Part shown: positions 1 through 7,894 of the stretch, one piece after another
Numbering within the stretch: the first letter of the stretch is position 1
Layout of the letters: every line of letters begins with the position of its first letter
Assembly (NCBI GenBank): GCA_934322085.1
Contig: CAKRGF010000002.1
Location: 62,001 to 126,000, forward strand
Direction: 5' to 3'
DNA: 64,000 bases
From: an uncultured Eubacterium sp.
GTDB taxonomy: Bacteria; Bacillota; Clostridia; Lachnospirales; Lachnospiraceae
Notes under the pieces: model-generated
The model's database searches: none
Seen by the model: only the letters and a program-made list of their open reading frames with translations
What the model was told of the DNA's origin: nothing
Made by a program: the position numbers and the translations under genes

Positions 1-1195
1 GACCAAGGGCACACGGGCAGCTGATAACAAGAACCGAAATAGCACGTGCCAATGCATAACCAACACTCTGTCCACACAAAAGCCATACAAGAAAAGTAAC
101 CACAGCAATTGAAATAACAACAGGAACAAAAACGCCCGAAACTTTATCTGCAATTTTGGCAATCGGTGCTTTCGTTGCCGCCGCATCTTTTACCATCTGG
201 ATAATCTGCGACAAAGTGGTATCTTCTCCTACTCTGGTTGCCTCGCAGCGAAGAAAACCGGTCTGATTCAGCGTTGCGGCAGAAACCATTTCTCCTTCTT
301 TTTTATCTACCGGAATACTTTCTCCGGTCAGTGCCGCTTCATTAACTGCACTGCTTCCTTCTAAAATCACACCATCCACGGGGATATTTTCCCCCGGTTT
401 GACAAGGAAAACTTCTCCCTTTTGAACCTCTTTTACCGGCACGGAAACTTCCTTTCCATCCCGAACAACAACAGCTGTCCGGGGTGCTAACTTCATCAAG
501 CCTTTTATCGCATCCGTTGTCTTTCCCTTAGAACGCGCCTCCAGCATTTTTCCGACAGTAATCAGCGTAAGAATCATTGCCGCCGACTCGAAGTAAAACT
601 CATGCATGTATGCCATAACTTTTGCCTCATCCATCAGCCTCTGTGCCTCTGCCATCGCAAACAGCGCATACACACTATAGCCAAAAGCTGCACTGGCACC
701 GAGTGCAACTAACGTGTCCATATTTGGCGAACGCCGCCACAAACTTTTATATCCACTGACAAAGAATCGCTGGTTAATTACCATAATCGCAATCGTCAAC
801 AACATCTGGGCAAGTCCCATCGCTACATGGTTCACACCAAGGACACCCGGCAGGGGCCATCCCCACATCATATGTCCCATGGATAAATACATCAAAAATA
901 CGAGCAAAATCAAAGAAGCAATCAATCGTTTCTTTAACTTTTTTGTCTCTGTGTCTTTTAATGTATCTTCTGCCTCCGCTTCTCCATTCTTTTCCTGTCC
1001 CATCACGTGGGCATCATATCCGGCATCAACAACCGCCTGAATAATAACGGAATCCGGCACATCACCTTCCACACCCATGGAATTTGTCAGAAGATTTACA
1101 CTGCACGAACTCACACCCTCAACACGGCTTACCGCTTTTTCCACACGGGCACTGCATGCTGCACATGTCATGCCTGCCACTGCATACTGCTTCAT
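1..1195 (-). CDS. copA: Copper-exporting P1B-type ATPase (N-terminal part; cut by window edge)
   Basis: Membrane pump that uses ATP to export Cu(I). The start codon lies at 1195 and about 398 residues are visible before the gene runs off the left edge. The N-terminus is a heavy-metal-associated domain with the GMTCAAC metal site near residues 8-14. Membrane segments follow, then the actuator motif LTGESIPVDK, and the last visible residues are the metal-translocating SCPCALG motif, so the phosphorylation and ATP-binding domains lie outside the window. It sits 54 bases downstream of csoR on the same strand and is probably co-transcribed from the CsoR-controlled promoter. The CPC motif and the CsoR neighbour favour copper or silver over zinc or cadmium. 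Family assignment is firm; substrate is inferred. Confidence 0.95.
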   Translation of the reverse strand, partial: MKQYAVAGMTCAACSARVEKAVSRVEGVSSCSVNLLTNSMGVEGDVPDSVIIQAVVDAGYDAHVMGQEKNGEAEAEDTLKDTETKKLKKRLIASLILLVFLMYLSMGHMMWGWPLPGVLGVNHVAMGLAQMLLTIAIMVINQRFFVSGYKSLWRRSPNMDTLVALGASAAFGYSVYALFAMAEAQRLMDEAKVMAYMHEFYFESAAMILTLITVGKMLEARSKGKTTDAIKGLMKLAPRTAVVVRDGKEVSVPVKEVQKGEVFLVKPGENIPVDGVILEGSSAVNEAALTGESIPVDKKEGEMVSAATLNQTGFLRCEATRVGEDTTLSQIIQMVKDAAATKAPIAKIADKVSGVFVPVVISIAVVTFLVWLLCGQSVGYALARAISVLVISCPCALG

Positions 1196-1249
1196 GTATA
1201 TTCCACCTTTCCTGTTTTTTATATTCCTCTCATCGAAGTGCTGCACTGC

Positions 1250-1561
1250 TTACCGCATCAGTTTTTGCAGCGTCGCAATCAGCTCATCTACAGTTTCTTC
1301 TTTTCCTGCCCGGATATCATCCGTCACACAGGTCTTAATGTGGTTTGCTAACAAAACCCGGTTAAAACTATTCAATGCTGCATTGACCGCTGCCACCTGG
1401 ATTAAAATATCCGTACAGTAAACACCGCGCTCAACCATTCCTTTAATTCCGCGGATTTGCCCTTCCATACGATTTAAACGATGAATCAAATCTTTATACT
1501 CTTTATCTGAGCGCTCTTTGTGCCGTTCTTCGCAGCACGGACACGTTTTCTTTTCTTCCAT
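1250..1561 (-). CDS. csoR: CsoR-family copper-sensing repressor
   Basis: All-helical DUF156 regulator of 103 residues that releases DNA when it binds Cu(I). The family Cys-His-Cys ligand set is visible: Cys in GVYCTD, and His and Cys spaced as HIKTC. An extra CPCCEE motif near the N-terminus is unusual and may add a metal site. The start at 1561 is chosen because AGGAG lies just upstream; a start 20 codons earlier would overlap the operator. It is the first gene of a csoR-copA unit and has a perfect inverted repeat immediately upstream, so autoregulation is likely. Confidence 0.93.
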   Translation of the reverse strand: MEEKKTCPCCEERHKERSDKEYKDLIHRLNRMEGQIRGIKGMVERGVYCTDILIQVAAVNAALNSFNRVLLANHIKTCVTDDIRAGKEETVDELIATLQKLMR

Positions 1562-1596
1562 GCAATCACTCCTATCGATATTTTTCGATTCGATTA

Positions 1597-1615
1597 TATA
1601 CCCCCATAGGGTATA
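1597..1615. promoter_or_regulatory. Probable CsoR operator
   Basis: TATACCC-CCATA-GGGTATA is a perfect 7-bp inverted repeat with a 5-base spacer, 36 bases upstream of csoR. Its form agrees with the pseudo-palindromic G/C tracts flanked by TA known for CsoR sites. Binding is inferred. Confidence 0.8.
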
Positions 1616-1644
1616 TTGCAAGTGAATTTTTTCTCATTAAACAA

Positions 1645-1715
1645 AAAAGAAGTTTAATTTGCAAGAGACTATAACACAAAGTGTTACACATCTCAAAACA
1701 AATTAAACTTCTTTT
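1645..1715 (-). terminator. Compound terminator after efp
   Basis: A 17-bp perfect inverted repeat (1645-1661 with 1699-1715) encloses a second small stem AACAC/GTGTT at 1673-1685. Read on the minus strand the stem is followed by a run of T, so it ends efp transcription before the csoR promoter. The stem itself is AT-rich and symmetrical, so it may also act on the plus strand. Confidence 0.75.
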
Positions 1716-1771
1716 ATATTTTGAACTATCTCAATGCGACAGCCCATTCAATAAGCATTTATAAAAATGCT

Positions 1772-2329
1772 TTATAATCTCTTCAGATATTCCCCGGTTC
1801 TTGTATCAATCTGGATTTTATCACCCTGATTTACGAAAATCGGAACTGCAACCTGTGCACCTGTCTCAACGGTAGCTGGTTTTGTAACATTTGTTGCTGT
1901 ATCACCTTTTACACCAGGCTCTGTCTCAGTTACTTCCAACTCAGCAAACATCGGTGGCTCGATTGCGAAAATGTTACCTTTGTAAGATACCATCTTAACA
2001 TTATCATTCTCTTTTACGAATTTCATGGAATCACCAACTGCTTCCTCTGTCAATGCAATCTGCTCATATGTTTCATTATCCATAAAGTTGTACATCTCAC
2101 CATCGTTGTACAAATACTGCATTTCCTTTTTATCAATATGCGCCTGTGGATACTTCTCTGTCGGACGGAATGTCTTCTCCACAACACCGCCATCTACTAC
2201 GTTTTTTAATTTGGTACGAACAAATGCAGCACCCTTACCCGGTTTTACATGCTGGAACTCAATAACCTGATATACGGTTCCATCAATCTCAATTGTCAAA
2301 CCGTTTCTGAAATCTCCTGCTGATACCAT
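1772..2329 (-). CDS. efp: Elongation factor P
   Basis: Relieves ribosome stalling at polyproline stretches. The protein is 185 residues, the normal length, with the KOW-like N-domain followed by two OB domains. The modifiable lysine loop reads KPGKGAAF near residues 29-36. Start at 2329 (MVSAGDFRNG) is set by a GAGAGG ribosome site eight bases upstream; the longer frame to 2371 has no family support. It is the last gene of the long housekeeping run that begins at argS and is followed by a strong terminator. No lysine-modification gene is visible in this window. Confidence 0.97.
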   Translation of the reverse strand: MVSAGDFRNGLTIEIDGTVYQVIEFQHVKPGKGAAFVRTKLKNVVDGGVVEKTFRPTEKYPQAHIDKKEMQYLYNDGEMYNFMDNETYEQIALTEEAVGDSMKFVKENDNVKMVSYKGNIFAIEPPMFAELEVTETEPGVKGDTATNVTKPATVETGAQVAVPIFVNQGDKIQIDTRTGEYLKRL

Positions 2330-2394
2330 AGTTTCCTCTCTTTCCGTCGCACAAAACGACAATAAATTCATATCTATTCATAATTTTAGTATAT

Positions 2395-3618
2395 TTAGAA
2401 ACATTTTTCAAGTATTTCTTTTGCAATCTCGGTAATGATTTTTCCATCCGTGCTTACCGTCACGGTAGCGGCGTGCTCATAATACGCTCTCCGCTTCTCC
2501 ATCATCTGCCGTATGTAGTCGATATTCATGTTATCTTTCAACAGTGGACGAGTCGAATTATAACGAACCCGCTCAAAAATCGTCTCCGGCTTTGCCGTAA
2601 GTAAAACAACCGTTCCGATTGCCTGTAATTTCCTCACATTCAGTTCCCGCAGTGCCATACCGCCGCCACAGGAAATAATCGCCGGCTTTATTAAGCCTAA
2701 CTCATCAATCATGGATGTTTCCAAATCACGGAAATAAGTTTCTCCTTCTTTTTCAAAAATATCCGAAATTGCACGACCTTCTTTTTTCTCAATCCACTGG
2801 TCAGTGTCGATTTCCGAGCGCGAAGCAAGCCGTGATAATTCACGTGAAATGGTTGATTTTCCAACGCCCATAAAGCCAATCAAAATGATGTGGCGGTTTC
2901 CTTTGTAAATTTTGTCAAACACCTCGCACATCTTCTCATAATAGACCTGTCCGGGTGCAGAAGCCTCACTTACACAGCCAAATGAAACAAACGAGCCATA
3001 CAATCCTCCATACAATCTCGAAACTTTTCCAAGCTCCCCCATCGACATCGTAATCAATGGAAAATCCGGGAATTCCTCTTTCATGGCAGCGGTTGCATTT
3101 AACAGCGTATCCACATCTTCTCTTGTTTTTGGCATACAAGCTAACTTTCCGGCGTAACACCCACACTCTTTTGCCTTGCAGAGTCTTTCCTTAATTTCAT
3201 CCGCAGACGGAGTTTTGGAAAAATCATGATAGGATCCAATTACTTTGGTCTTACTGTTTGAATACTTTTGACAGAGTGCTTTTACCTTTTCCTCATCCCG
3301 CGCAGCCTCAACGTCCACATAATCTGCCGTCTGCTGTTCAAGAATTTTACGAATTGTTTCAAAATAATCAAAGCGGGAACCATTTTCCTCGCCGCCTTCT
3401 TCCACCGTGCGAAGGGTGACTAACAGCTCCTTTTCATTAAGCACACGCTTTAACTCCGTTATGACATCAAGAATTTCTCTCGCATAACCGGCAAAAAAAT
3501 CAATGCGCCACTCCACCATTTCCACCGGCAGTTTTGCAATCTGTTTTGCCTCGCGAATTATTCCATCACGAATCGGGGCAACAATTGGTACACAAATTTT
3601 AGGCCTCATCCACTTCAT
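2395..3618 (-). CDS. aroD-aroK: Fused type I 3-dehydroquinate dehydratase and shikimate kinase
   Basis: Two shikimate-pathway steps in one 407-residue chain. Residues 1-240 are a type I dehydroquinase: EWR at 36-38, the catalytic pair His131 in SYHDF and the Schiff-base Lys158 in AGKLAC. Residues 242-407 are shikimate kinase: Walker A GFMGVGKST at 248-256, DTD at 271-273, GGG around 298 and TRPLL near 336-340. All key residues of both enzymes are present, and there is no frameshift or stop at the junction. The first ATG overlaps the stop of the upstream peptidase gene by four bases; a second ATG three codons later (3609) has better spacing from AGAAAGG and may be the real start. aroA lies 7 kb upstream in the same orientation. 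Confidence 0.93.
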   Translation of the reverse strand: MKWMRPKICVPIVAPIRDGIIREAKQIAKLPVEMVEWRIDFFAGYAREILDVITELKRVLNEKELLVTLRTVEEGGEENGSRFDYFETIRKILEQQTADYVDVEAARDEEKVKALCQKYSNSKTKVIGSYHDFSKTPSADEIKERLCKAKECGCYAGKLACMPKTREDVDTLLNATAAMKEEFPDFPLITMSMGELGKVSRLYGGLYGSFVSFGCVSEASAPGQVYYEKMCEVFDKIYKGNRHIILIGFMGVGKSTISRELSRLASRSEIDTDQWIEKKEGRAISDIFEKEGETYFRDLETSMIDELGLIKPAIISCGGGMALRELNVRKLQAIGTVVLLTAKPETIFERVRYNSTRPLLKDNMNIDYIRQMMEKRRAYYEHAATVTVSTDGKIITEIAKEILEKCF

Positions 3619-4709
3619 CCTTTCTGTGCGGTCAACTCAAGCAGTTTTTTTGTCGAATGGGTAATATTTTCACATCCGTCTTCTGTAATAATCACAACAT
3701 CCTCAATCCGGACGCCGCCAATTCCCTCAATATAGATTCCCGGCTCCACCGTAATTACCATACCGGGCTTAATCACGGTTTCTTCTCTCGGTGAAAAATT
3801 CGGACTTTCATGAATTTCCAGTCCAACCGAATGTCCCAGCGCATGTCCGAAATATTTACCATAGCCGGCATCTGTTATTACATCTCTTGCAATTGCATCA
3901 ATCTGGCTTCCCTTCATTCCCGGACGGATTCCTAAAAGTGCCGTCTCCTGTGCTTTTAGCACCGTATCATAAATTTCACGCTGTTTCTCATTTGCACTGC
4001 CAATCACAACTGTTCTTGTCATATCCGAGCAGTACCCCTGATACAAACAACCAAAATCCATCGTTAAGAAATCACCGTTTCCCAGTTTTTTATCGGTTGG
4101 CACCGCATGCGGCATCGCCGAATGTTCTCCCGATGCGGCAATTGTATCAAAACTAAAACCTTCCGCACCTTCCTCTTTCATATAAAATTCCAGCCATGCA
4201 GCAACCTGTTTTTCTGTCATGCCCTCATGAATTTTTGCAATTGTCTTAGTAAAGGCACGGTCACCGATTGCCTCTGCCTGCCGTATCTTTTCCTGCTCTT
4301 TCTCTGTCTTTATCTGACGAAACTGATTCATTTTATTTTCTAATGAAATCAGTTTTGGAGACTTTCCCTCATTTTTCTGAAGCTGTTTTTCCAATTTGTG
4401 ATAAAGGGATACTGTCATCACCTCATCTTCGATGCCAAGCCTTTTCACACTCTCCTCTTCCTTTAAATGAGCCAAGAGATTTAAAAAATATCCATCGCTT
4501 GTCCATGTCTCAATTTCATAACCCGGACACTCATTTTTTGCAGCTATCACATATCTGGAATCCGTGACAACCACTTTTTGCCGGCGGGAAAAATACACAT
4601 ACCCCTCCCCCGTAAAGCCGGCCACAAACCGCATATTCGCCGGTGAGGTAAGAAGAATTGCATCTACCTCGGTGGATTGAAATATTTTTTCTTCCATTTC
4701 TTTTCGCAT
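3615..4709 (-). CDS. M24-family metallopeptidase (Xaa-Pro aminopeptidase type)
   Basis: Cytoplasmic dimetal peptidase of 364 residues, probably removing N-terminal residues next to proline. An N-terminal creatinase-like domain (about 1-130) precedes the pita-bread catalytic domain. The five metal ligands can be seen: Asp in MDFGCL, Asp in CSDMTR, His in LGHSVGLEIHE, Glu in VEPGIY and Glu in RIEDVV. The start at 4709 lies inside the upstream yqeG gene (46-base overlap) and is preceded by AAGAGG. In many Firmicutes this gene sits directly before efp; here the fused aroD-aroK gene lies between them. Confidence 0.92.
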   Translation of the reverse strand: MRKEMEEKIFQSTEVDAILLTSPANMRFVAGFTGEGYVYFSRRQKVVVTDSRYVIAAKNECPGYEIETWTSDGYFLNLLAHLKEEESVKRLGIEDEVMTVSLYHKLEKQLQKNEGKSPKLISLENKMNQFRQIKTEKEQEKIRQAEAIGDRAFTKTIAKIHEGMTEKQVAAWLEFYMKEEGAEGFSFDTIAASGEHSAMPHAVPTDKKLGNGDFLTMDFGCLYQGYCSDMTRTVVIGSANEKQREIYDTVLKAQETALLGIRPGMKGSQIDAIARDVITDAGYGKYFGHALGHSVGLEIHESPNFSPREETVIKPGMVITVEPGIYIEGIGGVRIEDVVIITEDGCENITHSTKKLLELTAQKG

Positions 4710-5224
4710 CGTTTCTGCCTCTTTTCTTCGCGCTTTTTCGCACGATATTCATGCAAAACAATTTTCTCCAGTTTGCGCTTTAATACAATCTGGATTTCTT
4801 CCTTTTCGTTAATCGGCTTTACCAAAAAATTTTTAAGTCCGATTCGTTTAGCACCAAAAATATCCGTAAATAACTGATCGCCTACAAAAATCGTGTTTTC
4901 CGGTCTTGTATTCATCAGTTCCATCGCATAAAAATAACCTTTCTTTGCCGGCTTATGCGCATTAAAAACCGTGTGAACACCAATTTTCTCATTAAACGAA
5001 TGAACACGTTTCTTTTTATTATTGGAAATCAGACAGCACTCATATCCAATTTTTTTCAGACGGGAAAACAATCGTTTTGCCTGCTCCGTTGCCTCTTTTC
5101 CATGTTCGACAAGCGTATTGTCAATATCAAAGAGAATTCCCCGGTAACCTTCTTCATATAACTTTTCATAATCAATGGCATACGTTGACGACACCGTTGT
5201 ATCCGGAAAAAAACGTTCAAACAT
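4664..5224 (-). CDS. yqeG: YqeG-family HAD-superfamily phosphatase
   Basis: Small cytoplasmic HAD IIIA phosphatase, 186 residues. Motif I is DIDNTLV (Asp nucleophile and general acid), motif II is the SNN in CLISNNKKK, and motif IV is VGDQLFTD. The C-terminal 30 residues are very basic (many Lys and Arg), suggesting nucleic acid or membrane contact. The substrate is not known for this family. Its 3' end overlaps the start of the M24 peptidase gene by 46 bases, so the two are probably translated together. Confidence 0.9.
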   Translation of the reverse strand: MFERFFPDTTVSSTYAIDYEKLYEEGYRGILFDIDNTLVEHGKEATEQAKRLFSRLKKIGYECCLISNNKKKRVHSFNEKIGVHTVFNAHKPAKKGYFYAMELMNTRPENTIFVGDQLFTDIFGAKRIGLKNFLVKPINEKEEIQIVLKRKLEKIVLHEYRAKKREEKRQKRCEKKWKKKYFNPPR

Positions 5225-5250
5225 AAGCGGGTATCCTTCCTTCCATCAAA

Positions 5251-6561
5251 TTATTTTACAAGCGACTGCAAATGAATGATAAACTGTTCTGCCACACGGC
5301 CGGAATATCCACCATTTCTTATGCTCCATGCATTCGCCTGCATCAAAAGTTCTTCCTCTGACAAAGTAATTTCCGGATGCGCTTTGGCAAGACCAAGAAT
5401 AATCGCATCGAAATCTTTTTTGCTTGGTTTGCTGAAATTGATGCTGACACCAAAACGAGCAACCAGAGAAAGTTTTTCCTGCATCGTATCCGAGCGGTGC
5501 AGTTCATCGTTTGACATATCCGAGCGGTCGCTCCATGTCTCACGAATCAGGTGACGGCGGTTTGATGTCGCATAAATCAGAACATTATCCGGACGTACTT
5601 CCATGCCGCCCTCAATGACCGCCTTCAAATATTTGTACTCAATCTCAAATTCCTCAAATGACAAATCATCCATGTATATAATGAATTTGTAATTGCGGTT
5701 TTTAATTGTCTCAATAATTGCGGACAAATCCTGAAACTGATGCTTATAAACTTCAATTAACCGGAGTCCCTTTTCATAATATTGATTCAAGATTGCCTTG
5801 ATACATGTCGATTTTCCGGTTCCACTGTCACCAAAAAGAAGACAGTTATTCGCACGGCGTCCCTCGACAAATGCCTCCGTATTTTCCACAAGCTGCTTTT
5901 TCTGAAGTTCATAACCAATCAACTCATCTAACGTCACATCCGAAGTATGAGTAATTGGTGACAACACCATTTCATCCCCCGTGTGGACAACACGAAATGC
6001 CTTATTTAATCCAAACTTGCCAACGCCATATCGTTTGTAAAAAGCGGTTACAATGTCAAAGAAATCCTCTCCGGTTTTCGCTTCACACAGCTGTGACGCC
6101 AAATCACGAACCTTTTCACTGACACTTTTATTATAAGTATTTTCCGCTTTTGCCATAGAATGATAATGGGTCAATGTCTCAAAGCATGCAACGCCTAATT
6201 TCTTTTCCATCGCAGAAAAATCATAATGGAACAAATGATAAAAATGCTCCATATCCTGTTTTACAATTTCATTCACTGTACCATCTTTGGAAGCCCCGAC
6301 CGTCTCACAGAGAATACTAAATGGATTTTCTGTTGTTGCCAGAAGATAAGCAATGTAACACTGCCATAAATTATTGTCAAATCCATACGTCGTTGACAAA
6401 TCAAGGAGCCTGTACACCTCATCGTAAATCGCACGAACCAGCTCTTCTCTACTGTAGGAATCATCGTGCTCCATCTTTTCTACTAAGCTGCCAAGTTTCA
6501 TCAAAATACTGTCTTTTCCAAGCTGGCCATACATTACAAGCCCTGCTGTTTCTCGATACAT
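5251..6561 (-). CDS. DUF815-type AAA+ ATPase
   Basis: Cytoplasmic P-loop ATPase of 436 residues. Walker A is FGDSGTGKS at about 243-251 and Walker B is FIIYMDDL around 293-300, followed by TSNRRHLI, a sensor-1-like segment. The N-terminal 190 residues are helical and of unknown role. The layout matches DUF815 ATPases, whose biological function is unknown. The ATG directly follows the TAG of the upstream ATPase gene with no gap, so the pair is translationally coupled. Confidence 0.85.
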   Translation of the reverse strand: MYRETAGLVMYGQLGKDSILMKLGSLVEKMEHDDSYSREELVRAIYDEVYRLLDLSTTYGFDNNLWQCYIAYLLATTENPFSILCETVGASKDGTVNEIVKQDMEHFYHLFHYDFSAMEKKLGVACFETLTHYHSMAKAENTYNKSVSEKVRDLASQLCEAKTGEDFFDIVTAFYKRYGVGKFGLNKAFRVVHTGDEMVLSPITHTSDVTLDELIGYELQKKQLVENTEAFVEGRRANNCLLFGDSGTGKSTCIKAILNQYYEKGLRLIEVYKHQFQDLSAIIETIKNRNYKFIIYMDDLSFEEFEIEYKYLKAVIEGGMEVRPDNVLIYATSNRRHLIRETWSDRSDMSNDELHRSDTMQEKLSLVARFGVSINFSKPSKKDFDAIILGLAKAHPEITLSEEELLMQANAWSIRNGGYSGRVAEQFIIHLQSLVK

Positions 6562-7881
6562 CTACATCGCCTCCAAATCAATACACTGTATATTGTCCAT
6601 ATTTTTAGCCATAACAGACAATTCATTCGTAAATCCTTCTTTTGAAAAAAGGTAATAATAATCGGCTTCTTTGCCCGTCTGCTCAATGTCCTGCAAAAGT
6701 TCTTCAAATTCTTTTGTCGTCATCGGCTCATTGCTCCATTTGCAGGTTCCCACAAGGAGTTTTCCCTCTTTTGTATTCGCAATCAAAGGAATAAAACCGG
6801 ACTTTCCATAAAGGCTTCCAAACCTTTCAAACTGTGCTGGCAGATGATGATACTGATTCATCAATTCCATAAATTCACGACACACTTTCTGATAAGCTTT
6901 TCCCGCCAATTCATCCAAACCGTTTTTGATATGAGCCTCATAAAATTCATCCGGGCTCTGTATGCTAAAATCCGAAAAATTCGGATAAATTAACTGGTAC
7001 CAGAACTGCAAAAAAGAATCCGTAATACCATACAGTCCCTTCTGCACAGAATCCCGTTTTTCCGGCTCATAGGAAAAGATTTTTTCCGCCACATCAATCT
7101 GTATCAGATTTTTAATATAAACCGAAATTTTTGCCCTGGAAAATCCTGTTCTTGTAAACAAATAATTTAACTTTGGCTCATTTTCCGCAAGCACCGATAA
7201 GATAGTGCTGTAAAAAGGAAGTTCACGCAGGGAAGTTTTCAAAAAACGCTGTGCCTCCGTATGAAGCACTCCATTTTTGTCTACAATCAGCCGCACTATA
7301 TTTTGTTTTACGCTCTCTTTCGGATTCCAGTGTTCCAAATACCCTGGCACACCGCCTAAAATTCCATAAATCAAAATACAATCTTTGGTTGTGCTTTCCG
7401 GAAAACGGTCTACCATCTCAACGAACGTAAACTCTTTTAATTTGATTGGCAGACTCATATGCTTCGCCAATTCTCCCATATCCGAAACCATATCGTTTTC
7501 CACCCAGCCGATGGCAGAACTCACGAATAGAACCATCACCTGTCCTTTCGGGAACTCATCAAATTTCATAAGAAAATCAGCAAAAAAAGTTTTGTACCCC
7601 TTCTGCATTAAATCAAATTCATCCACGACAAATACAATCCGTTCCTTTTCTGCCTTTTCCTTTACTGAAAAAAGCGCTTTTTCAAAATAACGGTTCTGCT
7701 CTTTTTCAGACAATTCTCTCGCCTGATAATAGACATATGTTTTGTCCTGCACAAATTTTTTTACAAGCGTTGTTTTTCCAATCTGCTCCCTTCCATAGAG
7801 AACAACGATGGAATTACCGCCCTTTAAATAAGCCTGATTTAGCATTGCCAGTTCTTTTTCGCGGCCAATAAACACAACCAT
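6562..7881 (-). CDS. ATPase_2/DUF234-type P-loop ATPase
   Basis: A 439-residue protein of the archaeal-type ATPase group. Walker A is GREQIGKTT near residues 30-38 and Walker B is VFVVDEFDLM around 95-104. A winged-helix region is suggested around 230-270 (TGFSRAKISVYIKNL). The C-terminal third resembles the DUF234 nuclease-like domain found in this family. The start at 7881 is chosen over an upstream in-frame codon at 7923 because the latter extends into argS and lacks family support. Function is unknown; the family occurs both as chromosomal housekeeping genes and in mobile contexts. Confidence 0.82.
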   Translation of the reverse strand: MVVFIGREKELAMLNQAYLKGGNSIVVLYGREQIGKTTLVKKFVQDKTYVYYQARELSEKEQNRYFEKALFSVKEKAEKERIVFVVDEFDLMQKGYKTFFADFLMKFDEFPKGQVMVLFVSSAIGWVENDMVSDMGELAKHMSLPIKLKEFTFVEMVDRFPESTTKDCILIYGILGGVPGYLEHWNPKESVKQNIVRLIVDKNGVLHTEAQRFLKTSLRELPFYSTILSVLAENEPKLNYLFTRTGFSRAKISVYIKNLIQIDVAEKIFSYEPEKRDSVQKGLYGITDSFLQFWYQLIYPNFSDFSIQSPDEFYEAHIKNGLDELAGKAYQKVCREFMELMNQYHHLPAQFERFGSLYGKSGFIPLIANTKEGKLLVGTCKWSNEPMTTKEFEELLQDIEQTGKEADYYYLFSKEGFTNELSVMAKNMDNIQCIDLEAM

Positions 7882-7894
7882 CACGCCCTTTCTT

